A stretch of 10,978 nucleotides of DNA. Origin: Candidatus Geoarchaeota archaeon. Its GTDB lineage: Archaea; Thermoproteota; Thermoprotei; Gearchaeales; WAQG01. The position numbers and the translations under genes are program-made. Where the stretch lies: assembly GCA_015520395.1 (NCBI GenBank), contig WAQG01000074.1:1-10978 (forward strand). Reading direction: 5' to 3'. Below, one piece after another: positions 5,423 to 10,978 of the stretch. Position 1 is the stretch's first letter. Every line of letters starts with the position of its first letter. The notes under the pieces were generated by a model that had not been told where the DNA came from, searched no databases, and saw only the letters and a list, made by a program, of their open reading frames with translations.

Positions 5423-6463
5423 GTGGTGCTTGGAGTAAAGGTTGGTAAGAGGAATGCTGAGGTGGTTAGGCGGGCCTTAAGGGCTGCTGGACTTATTGAC
5501 CCGAGGTTCAGGGTTTTGAGGGATGAGGAGCACGTATACTTCCCGATATTAGGCTCGCCCGGCCCTGGAGTTCTTGAAGGCATTGAATATGAGCTTGTTG
5601 ACATGGAGTTTCCGGTTAAGAGGCGGAGACCCAGGGACTTCATTGAGCTCCTTGAGGGCGAGCTGTCGGACCTTGAGTTAGCCGCCGTTCCAAGGGCGAT
5701 AGATCTGGTGGGGGACATAGCCGTGATAGAGCTGCCTGACGAGCTTCTGGAGAAGGGCGAGGTCATAGGGAGGGCTATAATGAGGTTTTACAGGAATGTG
5801 AGGGCCGTTTACGCGAAGAGGCCTGTTAGGGGCGTCTATAGGGTTAGGGAGCTCATCCACTTGGCTGGGGAGAGGAGGACAACGACTATTCACAGGGAGT
5901 ATGGCGTGGTCTTTAAGGTCGACATTGCCCGCGTGTTTTTCAGCCCTAGGCTTGGGTGGGAGCGGGCCAGGGTTGCTAACCTTGTTAGGCCGGGTGAGGT
6001 TGTCGTAGACATGTTTACTGGGGTTGGGGGCTTCGCCATACACATAGCTCGAAGGGTTCCCTGCAGGGTCTATGCCATAGACATCAATCCCGATGCATAC
6101 AGGTTGCTCCTAGAAAACATAAGGCTGAATAGGGTTGAAGGGGCTGTCCACCCATATTTGGGCGATGCAAGGGAGATAGTTCGCCAGGGGCTAATGGGGG
6201 TTGCCGACCGGGTGATAATGGATAACCCATCCATGTCACACGAGTTCGTCGACGTGGCCTTGGACGCGCTTAAACGGGAGGGCGGCACCATACACTTCTA
6301 CCACTTTGAGTCCGGCGAACGCCCAGTGGAGGAAGCCGTCAACAGGTTTACCAGCCTCGTCGAGGCATGTGGACGTAGAGTAAGGAATATAAGGTATGCC
6401 CGGAAGGTAAAGTCTAGCGCCCCCTACGAATGGCTCATAGTTGTGGACGGTGAGGTTGGTTGA
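5423..6463 (+). CDS. trm5: tRNA (guanine37-N1)-methyltransferase Trm5 (full-length, D1-containing type)
   Basis: Uses SAM to methylate N1 of G37 in tRNA, preventing frameshifts; in tRNA-Phe this m1G is the substrate for wyosine synthesis. The 346-aa product aligns along its length with Methanocaldococcus jannaschii Trm5 as I recall it: D1 domain at 1-42, D2 at about 95-170 with YRVRELIHLAGE (139-150), then a Rossmann methyltransferase domain. R140 and E180 (in SPRLGWERAR) match the catalytic R145 and E185 of that enzyme. SAM motif I is DMFTGVGGF (196-204), with AIDINP (218-223) after it. Two sites differ from the common pattern: GVGG in place of GVGP, and MDNPSMSHEF (266-275) in place of the MNLP motif. 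TYW2, a relative, lacks the D1 domain. Start GTG at 5423 (next codon also GTG). Its stop overlaps the start of taw1. Confidence 0.92.
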   Translation: MVLGVKVGKRNAEVVRRALRAAGLIDPRFRVLRDEEHVYFPILGSPGPGVLEGIEYELVDMEFPVKRRRPRDFIELLEGELSDLELAAVPRAIDLVGDIAVIELPDELLEKGEVIGRAIMRFYRNVRAVYAKRPVRGVYRVRELIHLAGERRTTTIHREYGVVFKVDIARVFFSPRLGWERARVANLVRPGEVVVDMFTGVGGFAIHIARRVPCRVYAIDINPDAYRLLLENIRLNRVEGAVHPYLGDAREIVRQGLMGVADRVIMDNPSMSHEFVDVALDALKREGGTIHFYHFESGERPVEEAVNRFTSLVEACGRRVRNIRYARKVKSSAPYEWLIVVDGEVG

Positions 6464-7446
6464 GCAGGGTTGAAAACGTGATGCCGGGAGTCCCCAGGCC
6501 CCTGGTGGAGCGGCTGGCTAAACAGGGCTACCACTTTGTGGGCCGATACGGCATGGTCAAACACTGCCACTGGCTCCACGAGTCCCTGGTCACCGGCGGT
6601 AAGAAGCATTGCTATAAGCAGGCCTTCTACGGCGTGCCGTCCCATAGATGTGTGCAGTTCACACCGACCCCCACCTGCAACCTCGTCTGTCTGTACTGCT
6701 GGAGAATACAGCCCACAGATATAGGGATCGTCTGGAGGGAGCCCGCCAGTCTTGACTACGACGAGCCGAGGGAGCTTATAAGGATGGTCGTCGAGGAGCA
6801 CAGGAGGATGCTGACTGGATACTGGGGGAACCCTAAGGCCGATAAGAGGATGGTTGCGGAGGCGTTTAGGCCCATTCACATTACGGCCTCACTGGACGGC
6901 GAGCCAACCCTAGTCGGCGCCGAGAGGCTTAGCGCAATGATAGATGAGGCGTTTAGAATAGGGTTTAAGACCTTCTTCCTGGTTACCAACGGCACCATGC
7001 CCGAGGTTCTCTCAAACCTTGATGTAGAGCCATCCCAACTCTACATCTCCCTAAGCGCACCCAACGAAAGAGTCCATAGGCTCGTTCAGAGGCCCCTAAT
7101 ACCAGGAGGCTGGGGGAAAATATTAGAGAGCCTTAAGCTACTGAAGACCTTCAAGAACCCAACGGTGATTAGGATGACCATGGTTAAGCCCCACAACATG
7201 GTGGATCCGGAGGGCTATGCAAGGTTGATTGAGATGGCTGAGCCGACATACGTAGAGGTTAAGGCAGCCATGAATCTGGGGGGCTTCAACCTGAGGCTCA
7301 GAAGGGAGAACTCGCCCAGGCATGAGGATATAAAGGCTTTTGCGGAAAAAATAGCGGAGTTGACAAGCTATAACGTGATAGCGGAGTCGCCTCCATCCCG
7401 GGTCGTCCTTTTAAGCCGGCTTAAGAAACCCATTAGGCTCATTTAG
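6460..7446 (+). CDS. taw1: 4-demethylwyosine synthase (TYW1/Taw1), radical SAM enzyme
   Basis: Condenses m1G37 of tRNA-Phe with two carbons of pyruvate to give the tricyclic base imG-14; it follows directly on the Trm5 step. In the 328-aa product the radical-SAM cluster motif is C73-x3-C77-x2-C80 (TCNLVCLYC), and C36, C51 and C64 upstream match the three cysteines that hold the second [4Fe-4S] cluster in archaeal TYW1. SLDGEPT (144-150), the LVTNGT strand (174-179), APNERVHRLVQRPL (200-213) and VKAAMNLGG (267-275) are family landmarks. The flavodoxin domain of eukaryotic TYW1 is absent, as usual in archaea. TTG at 6460 overlaps the trm5 stop (TTGA) and is taken as the coupled start; ATG at 6481 is a credible alternative, giving 321 residues. 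The last bases overlap psmB on the other strand. Confidence 0.93.
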   Translation: MSRVENVMPGVPRPLVERLAKQGYHFVGRYGMVKHCHWLHESLVTGGKKHCYKQAFYGVPSHRCVQFTPTPTCNLVCLYCWRIQPTDIGIVWREPASLDYDEPRELIRMVVEEHRRMLTGYWGNPKADKRMVAEAFRPIHITASLDGEPTLVGAERLSAMIDEAFRIGFKTFFLVTNGTMPEVLSNLDVEPSQLYISLSAPNERVHRLVQRPLIPGGWGKILESLKLLKTFKNPTVIRMTMVKPHNMVDPEGYARLIEMAEPTYVEVKAAMNLGGFNLRLRRENSPRHEDIKAFAEKIAELTSYNVIAESPPSRVVLLSRLKKPIRLI

Positions 7447-8057
7447 AAGGGCTTTTTCAGCGGCACGAACTTCTCAAATGTCCCATTCTTATCTATCACC
7501 ACAACGTCTATCCCGTCCCCCGAAAGCACGTCCCTCTCACAGGCCGCCTTGACGCTCTTTACCGCCAGCTCCTCCGCCTCCTCCCTGCTCATGCCATCCT
7601 TATAGTTTGCCTCAATTATGCTTATGGCCAGCTCAGCCCCGGTTCCCAGCGCCACATACTTGTCCTCTATAACTGAGCCCAGTGGGTCAAGGACATATAC
7701 GTGTGGCCCTTCCTCATCGATTCCCGCAACTATGACCGAGGCTAGGTACGGGAATATCCTTTGGCTGAAGAGTATGTTTGAGAGGAGCTTGGCGGCGGAC
7801 TTAACGCTTGGGGGTCTCCTCGACTCAAGCTCATACATCTTTAGGCTTGCTCTGAGGGTTCTAGAGATTGCCTGCATGTCGGCAACCACTCCTGCAACGC
7901 CTATGTAAAGCTTGTTAAATATCATGAACACCTTCTTTCCTCCCCTGCTCATGAGCCTTGTACCTAGGGTAACCCTTTTCTCAGCTGCCAGTGCGACCCC
8001 ATCCTTATAGGTGAGTGCCACGACCGTTGCGCCCGTTATAGGAAACCTTCCCGCCAT
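7443..8057 (-). CDS. psmB: Proteasome beta subunit, probably the non-catalytic crenarchaeal type
   Basis: Subunit of the inner rings of the 20S proteasome. The 204-aa product aligns throughout with archaeal beta subunits: KDGVALAAEKRVT (18-30), GGKKVFMI (38-45), a region DEEGPHVYVLDPLGSVIE, and ERDVLSGDGIDVVVI (177-191) near the end. Counting from the conserved KDG, the nucleophile position 1 is Ala10, not Thr; the local order is ITGATVVAL with Thr11 at position 2 and Gly9 before. Glu17 and Lys33 (mature numbering) are kept, here E26 and K42. From memory, one of the beta subunits of Sulfolobus has the same arrangement (PATAIGL) and is closest overall. The propeptide would be only 8-10 residues. 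The start ATG at 8057 lies about 38 nt after a TATA box shared with nog1. Its stop overlaps that of taw1. Confidence 0.94.
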   Translation of the reverse strand: MAGRFPITGATVVALTYKDGVALAAEKRVTLGTRLMSRGGKKVFMIFNKLYIGVAGVVADMQAISRTLRASLKMYELESRRPPSVKSAAKLLSNILFSQRIFPYLASVIVAGIDEEGPHVYVLDPLGSVIEDKYVALGTGAELAISIIEANYKDGMSREEAEELAVKSVKAACERDVLSGDGIDVVVIDKNGTFEKFVPLKKPF

Positions 8058-8088
8058 AAGTTTTACACCAACTACCTAGAAGCAGCCT

Positions 8089-8101
8089 CAAAATATAAAC
8101 T
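8089..8101. promoter_or_regulatory. Shared near-palindromic TATA box between psmB and nog1
   Basis: CAAAATATAAACT on the + strand reads AGTTTATATTTTG on the - strand, a good TATA element either way. It is centred about 32 nt before the nog1 ATG (8127) and about 38 nt before the psmB ATG (8057). The divergent gap is only 69 nt and shows no other TATA box. Confidence 0.55.
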
Positions 8102-8126
8102 CAATCACACCACCAATTACTTAGGT

Positions 8127-9152
8127 ATGGGGAACCCCTTCGTCAACATGCCAGGGCTGCCGGAGCCCGAGGAGATGATAGAGGCGGCCCTCCGCAGAGG
8201 CTCAAAGGCCACGGTGGGGTGGATTACTGACCGCAAGAAGAGGCTTAAACTACTCAACATTAGGCGAATAGTGGCCTCTAGCAGCTATGTCGAGTCTAGG
8301 TTTAGGCGTGTTGTAAATTGGTGGAGGGGCCTCGGCAACGTGGACCCGTTCTACGATACACTTCTGGACATAATCGTTGGGAGAGACAAGTTCAAGGCAG
8401 CGATAAGAAGGCTTGAGGGGGCTGTGAGGATAGTGGAGCGTCTTAGGAGGAGGTATATAAGTGCCGTGGCTCGGGCGGAGGCCGAAGAGACAGGGAAGCT
8501 CTGGAGAGAGTTCTTCGGCAGGCTTGCATCAGTAGTGAGGAGGAACAGGAACCATATAGAGGTTCTTAGGATGGCCCGCGCCAGGCTTTCAGCCCTCCCC
8601 TCAATTGAAAGGGACGTGCCAACAGTGGTCGTGGCAGGCCCCCCCAACGTGGGGAAATCCAGCCTCATAAGGCGGATCTCAACCTCTAAAACGGAGGTTG
8701 CTTCATACCCGTTTACCACGAGGAAGATACTGGTGGGACACATATTCATTGATCCGGGGCTCGTGATCCAGATCATGGACACGCCAGGCCTCCTGGATAG
8801 GCCGATCGAGGAGAGGAACCCCATAGAGAGGCAGGCAATTGCAGCGCTCGCCCACGCGGCCGATCTAGCCATATTCATGATGGATCCCAGCGAGACGTGC
8901 GGATACCCGATAGGATATCAGTTAAAGGTTCTTGAGAGCGTATCAAACATGCTGTCAAAACTCCCAACGCTCATAGTCCTCAACAAGATGGACTTGATGG
9001 GATTCGTTCTGCCGGAGAAGGTGGCCGAGATGCTTGGAAAAATGGGCATAGACGAGTTCTGGGCGATATCGGCTGAGACGGGATACAACGTCGATAAGCT
9101 GCTTGAAAGAATAGTTTCTATTCTTAGGGCTGAAGCCCGGCCCCGTGGATAG
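8127..9152 (+). CDS. nog1: NOG1-family GTPase (ribosome assembly)
   Basis: Obg-HflX superfamily GTPase; eukaryotic Nog1 works in 60S subunit maturation and an equivalent role with the archaeal 50S subunit is inferred. The 341-aa product has the NOG1 N-terminal helical domain (1-165; starts NPFVNMPGLPEPEEMIEAAL, typical of the archaeal family, and contains RRNRNHIEVLRMARARLSALP), then a G domain: G1 GPPNVGKS (171-178), G2 YPFTTRK (194-200), G3 DTPGL (218-222), G4 NKMD (286-289), G5 SAE (315-317). The long eukaryotic C-terminal extension is absent, as usual in archaea. ATG at 8127 has no Shine-Dalgarno but lies at leaderless distance from the TATA box at 8089. Its 3' end overlaps rtcA, on the opposite strand, by 29 nt. 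Confidence 0.95.
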   Translation: MGNPFVNMPGLPEPEEMIEAALRRGSKATVGWITDRKKRLKLLNIRRIVASSSYVESRFRRVVNWWRGLGNVDPFYDTLLDIIVGRDKFKAAIRRLEGAVRIVERLRRRYISAVARAEAEETGKLWREFFGRLASVVRRNRNHIEVLRMARARLSALPSIERDVPTVVVAGPPNVGKSSLIRRISTSKTEVASYPFTTRKILVGHIFIDPGLVIQIMDTPGLLDRPIEERNPIERQAIAALAHAADLAIFMMDPSETCGYPIGYQLKVLESVSNMLSKLPTLIVLNKMDLMGFVLPEKVAEMLGKMGIDEFWAISAETGYNVDKLLERIVSILRAEARPRG

Positions 9153-10191
9153 TTATGCGGGCAGGCTCGCCCACCCTGCCATCCACCTCTATCTTCACAC
9201 CAAGTATCTGCCTCACAATGTATATGCACGTATAAGTGTGCATTGTCAGCTCGCTAACCCTGATCTCGGAGACCCCACTTGCAAGGGAGAGCCAGGATAT
9301 AAGCTGGTCTCCCATATGCCTATCCACCGGGGCCCCACTCTCTATCTCTCTCACAAGCTTCTCAGCCGCCTCCCTCCCAACAACCTCGGCAGGCTTACCC
9401 TTCCGCCCGAGCGCATCCGAACCCATAATTGCATCGTCAAACTCGGCCACAAGGACGACGAACGTCCCCGGCCCAAGTGCCCTATCGAGATCCCTACCCC
9501 TCCAACGAACCTCTATGTCTATCGGCACCCTAGCACCCAGCTTCTCGATAAGATAGGCCCTAGCCGCCCTCGCCTGCCGCTCGGCCACGTGGCTGGGCAG
9601 CCTAGCCGACAGCGATATACCGGTTATCCTTTTCAGCTCTCCCCTCGAAACCCTCCTAAGCGGCGAGAGGGGGAGCTCATGTCCCTCTCCGACGACCGTT
9701 ACTATTCCACCGCCCCTGGGGTAAAAGCCGTGTCTCTCCACAGAGATTTCAAAACTTGCACCCAGCTCCATGACGTGTGGGAGGAGCACCCTTTCTATGT
9801 AGGCTATTGGAGGGCTCATCGAGACCGCAGTCCCGCCTCTAATCGTCACCCTGGTTCTCCCACCCGTAAACGCCATGACTGGCAGCAGGGCCTGGAGAAC
9901 AAGGCTAACAGAGCCAGCAGTTCCAACGTCGAAATAGTAGGATCCTGGCCTAGGTCTACCCGGCATAAACACTATCTCCCTCGAACCTATGCTCAGTCCC
10001 TCCACTTTGGCATTAACCAGCCTTGCGACGGCCTTCACAGCTGTTAGATGTTGGGCCTTGAGCCCTGGCGGCTTTCTTTTCGCCCTGATGTTAACTATCC
10101 TTATCGGTGTTCCCGACACTGCCGAGAGGGCTACAGCTGTTCTGAGTATCTGGCCACCCCCCTCGCCAAATGAGCCGTCTATCGTCAGCAT
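9124..10191 (-). CDS. rtcA: RNA 3'-terminal phosphate cyclase (RtcA)
   Basis: Converts RNA 3'-phosphate ends to 2',3'-cyclic phosphates using ATP, through an enzyme-AMP bound to histidine. The 355-aa product starts with the hallmark DGSFGEGGGQILRTAVALSA (5-24), followed by IRAKRKPPGLKAQHL (35-49), GGTAVSMSPPIAYI (119-132), HGFYPRGGG (154-162) and RHMGDQLISW (291-300). His292 corresponds to the adenylated histidine of E. coli RtcA by motif. Length and order are normal for a full cyclase. The related Rcl1 protein lacks this histidine, so a true cyclase is favoured. Start ATG at 10191 has a purine-rich GGGGGA about 7 nt upstream and an in-frame stop just before. A TATA-like GTTTATCTAA (- strand, 10233-10242) would give a leader of about 20 nt. 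The 3' end overlaps nog1; no rtcB is in view. Confidence 0.95.
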   Translation of the reverse strand: MLTIDGSFGEGGGQILRTAVALSAVSGTPIRIVNIRAKRKPPGLKAQHLTAVKAVARLVNAKVEGLSIGSREIVFMPGRPRPGSYYFDVGTAGSVSLVLQALLPVMAFTGGRTRVTIRGGTAVSMSPPIAYIERVLLPHVMELGASFEISVERHGFYPRGGGIVTVVGEGHELPLSPLRRVSRGELKRITGISLSARLPSHVAERQARAARAYLIEKLGARVPIDIEVRWRGRDLDRALGPGTFVVLVAEFDDAIMGSDALGRKGKPAEVVGREAAEKLVREIESGAPVDRHMGDQLISWLSLASGVSEIRVSELTMHTYTCIYIVRQILGVKIEVDGRVGEPARITIHGAGLQP

Positions 10192-10243
10192 GCCTCCTTC
10201 CCCCGAGAGTCAACAATTTAGTTTGCGAGGCGTTAGATAAACT
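10192..10243. promoter_or_regulatory. Divergent promoter region rtcA / ogt
   Basis: Only 52 nt separate the two starts. Candidate TATA elements are GTTTATCTAA on the - strand (10233-10242) for rtcA and ACAATTTAGTTT on the + strand (10213-10224) for ogt. On this reading rtcA has a short leader with a Shine-Dalgarno and ogt is leaderless; the rtcA TATA box sits directly in front of the ogt start codon. Confidence 0.4.
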
Positions 10244-10747
10244 ATGATAAGCATAAGGATTTCGGTCAGGCCGGAGATATGGGCGAACATAAGGTTGTTG
10301 GAGGGCAGAGCTTACCGGGTTCTCTTATCCAGGAGGCCGATGGGCGCTGTCAGCTATGGGGAGTGGAGGAGCTATATGTTGGGGCTTTTGAGAGGTAGCC
10401 TGACCTACCGGGACGTCCCCCATGTTGAAATTGGGGGCTTTGATGGAAGCGTTTTGAGGTGGGTTGCAGACAATGTCCCCAGGGGTAGGGTCGTCTCCTA
10501 TGGCTATTTGGCCACAGTCTTCAGTGTGCATCCCCGTGTTATCGGCATGGTTATGAGGAGGAATAGGCTTCCGCTGGTATATCCCTGCCACAGGGTGGTG
10601 AGGAGTGATGGAAGGCTTGGGGGCTACGTGGATGTTGGAATGAAGGCGGAGTTGCTCAGCATTGAGGGGGTTGTGATAGTCGATGGCAGGGTTTTAAAAC
10701 ATTTCTTTATTCGGCAGCCCTCAGCTCCACCGAGTCCCCCAGCTTAA
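10244..10747 (+). CDS. ogt: Methylated-DNA--protein-cysteine S-methyltransferase (Ogt/MGMT)
   Basis: Suicide DNA repair protein that takes the alkyl group from O6-alkylguanine onto its active cysteine. The 167-aa product has a short N-terminal domain (1-65) and the conserved DNA-binding/active-site domain: VPRGRVVSYGYLATVF (78-93), then IGMVMRRNRLP (100-110), the active-site motif PCHRVV (114-119, Cys115), GRLGGY (123-128) and AELLSIEGV (135-143). Arg98 in HPRVIG fits the conserved arginine finger (ARAVG in relatives). The length is normal for archaeal Ogt. The usual N-P pair before the active site reads N-R here, a small deviation. It is divergent from rtcA with 52 nt between, and its last 41 nt overlap the gene on the other strand. 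Confidence 0.94.
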   Translation: MISIRISVRPEIWANIRLLEGRAYRVLLSRRPMGAVSYGEWRSYMLGLLRGSLTYRDVPHVEIGGFDGSVLRWVADNVPRGRVVSYGYLATVFSVHPRVIGMVMRRNRLPLVYPCHRVVRSDGRLGGYVDVGMKAELLSIEGVVIVDGRVLKHFFIRQPSAPPSPPA

Positions 10748-10978
10748 GGTCAAACAGCTTTGACGCGTTGCCCATGTTAACTGCTATTTCGGCAAGATCA
10801 AAACTATCGATGAGGAGGAGGGGGGTTCCCGGATCCACCTCCCCATAGGTGGACACAAACGGTAGTATCACCGTGTCTCTACCCGTGGTAACCCTCACCC
10901 GGCTCCCCGGCTTTATCCCCACCCTCTCGATCATATCCCTATCAACATTAAGCACAACGTTTCCGAAATCATCAATGT
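10707..10978 (-). CDS. SAM hydroxide adenosyltransferase / SAM hydrolase family, C-terminal part (5' partial)
   Basis: C-terminal domain of the DUF62 family, enzymes that split S-adenosylmethionine with water to adenosine and methionine (relatives are chlorinases and fluorinases). The gene enters from beyond the window end, so only about 90 codons are seen. The reading frame stays open to 10976 and gives IDDFGNVVLNV, the family's D-x-FGN-hydrophobic-xxN landmark, followed by TYGEVDPGTPLLLIDSFD and AEIAVNMGNASKLFDLKLGD, both characteristic of the C-terminal beta-barrel that completes the active site between subunits. GTG at 10955 is not the true start, because the conserved residues begin before it. 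Halogenase activity cannot be judged without the N-terminal domain; the hydrolase is the usual archaeal form. The 3' end overlaps ogt. Confidence 0.9.
   Translation of the reverse strand, partial: IDDFGNVVLNVDRDMIERVGIKPGSRVRVTTGRDTVILPFVSTYGEVDPGTPLLLIDSFDLAEIAVNMGNASKLFDLKLGDSVELRAAE

Noticed and set aside
5678..6043. 121-codon - strand frame within trm5
   Set aside because: Antisense to conserved Trm5 domains; the composition is Pro/Asn-rich and no family is recognisable.
9145..10047. Long + strand frame of about 300 codons
   Set aside because: It is antisense to rtcA, which has full-length family motifs. Its translation is rich in Pro, His and Arg and resembles no protein; it is a by-product of GC-rich codon use.

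Overview
The window looks like chromosomal DNA from a thermophilic archaeon, most likely of the Thermoproteota (crenarchaeal) branch. Evidence: it encodes archaeal-only or archaeal-type proteins (Trm5 with an N-terminal D1 domain, Taw1/TYW1 of the wyosine pathway, a Sulfolobus-like proteasome beta subunit, archaeal NOG1, RtcA); Arg is mostly AGG/AGA and Ile mostly ATA; GTG and TTG starts are used; several genes begin about 25-35 nt downstream of a TATA box with almost no leader; the tRNA gene encodes its own CCA. The genus cannot be fixed from this sequence.

Region 1 (1-4071) is the 3' part of a peptide/oligopeptide (Dpp/Opp) ABC transporter operon, all on the + strand: permease DppB (5' end outside the window), permease DppC with a large extra extracytoplasmic domain, and the ATPases DppD and DppF, both with a four-cysteine C-terminal tail. 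The genes overlap or are a few bases apart, so one transcript is likely. No substrate-binding protein is in view; it probably lies upstream.

Region 2 (4072-5310) is the least explained part: an unrecognised 195-codon ORF on the - strand containing a perfect 10-bp inverted repeat, a possible relic of a short coding frame ending in another hairpin, and about 170 nt upstream of tRNA-Lys that fold on paper into a long nested stem with competing pairings behind a TATA-like box. This last stretch is the best candidate in the window for an undescribed element (a non-coding RNA).

Region 3 (5311-10978) is dense housekeeping sequence: tRNA-Lys(UUU), then trm5-taw1 (successive steps of wyosine synthesis at G37 of tRNA-Phe), then genes on alternating strands: psmB (-), nog1 (+), rtcA (-), ogt (+), and a SAM-hydroxide adenosyltransferase (-, cut by the window end). 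Each convergent pair overlaps at its 3' ends (4, 29 and 41 nt), and each divergent pair shares a very short promoter region. The theme is RNA metabolism (tRNA modification, RNA end cyclisation, ribosome assembly), protein turnover, DNA alkylation repair and SAM handling. The proteasome beta subunit appears to lack the catalytic Thr1, as in the second beta subunit type of crenarchaea.
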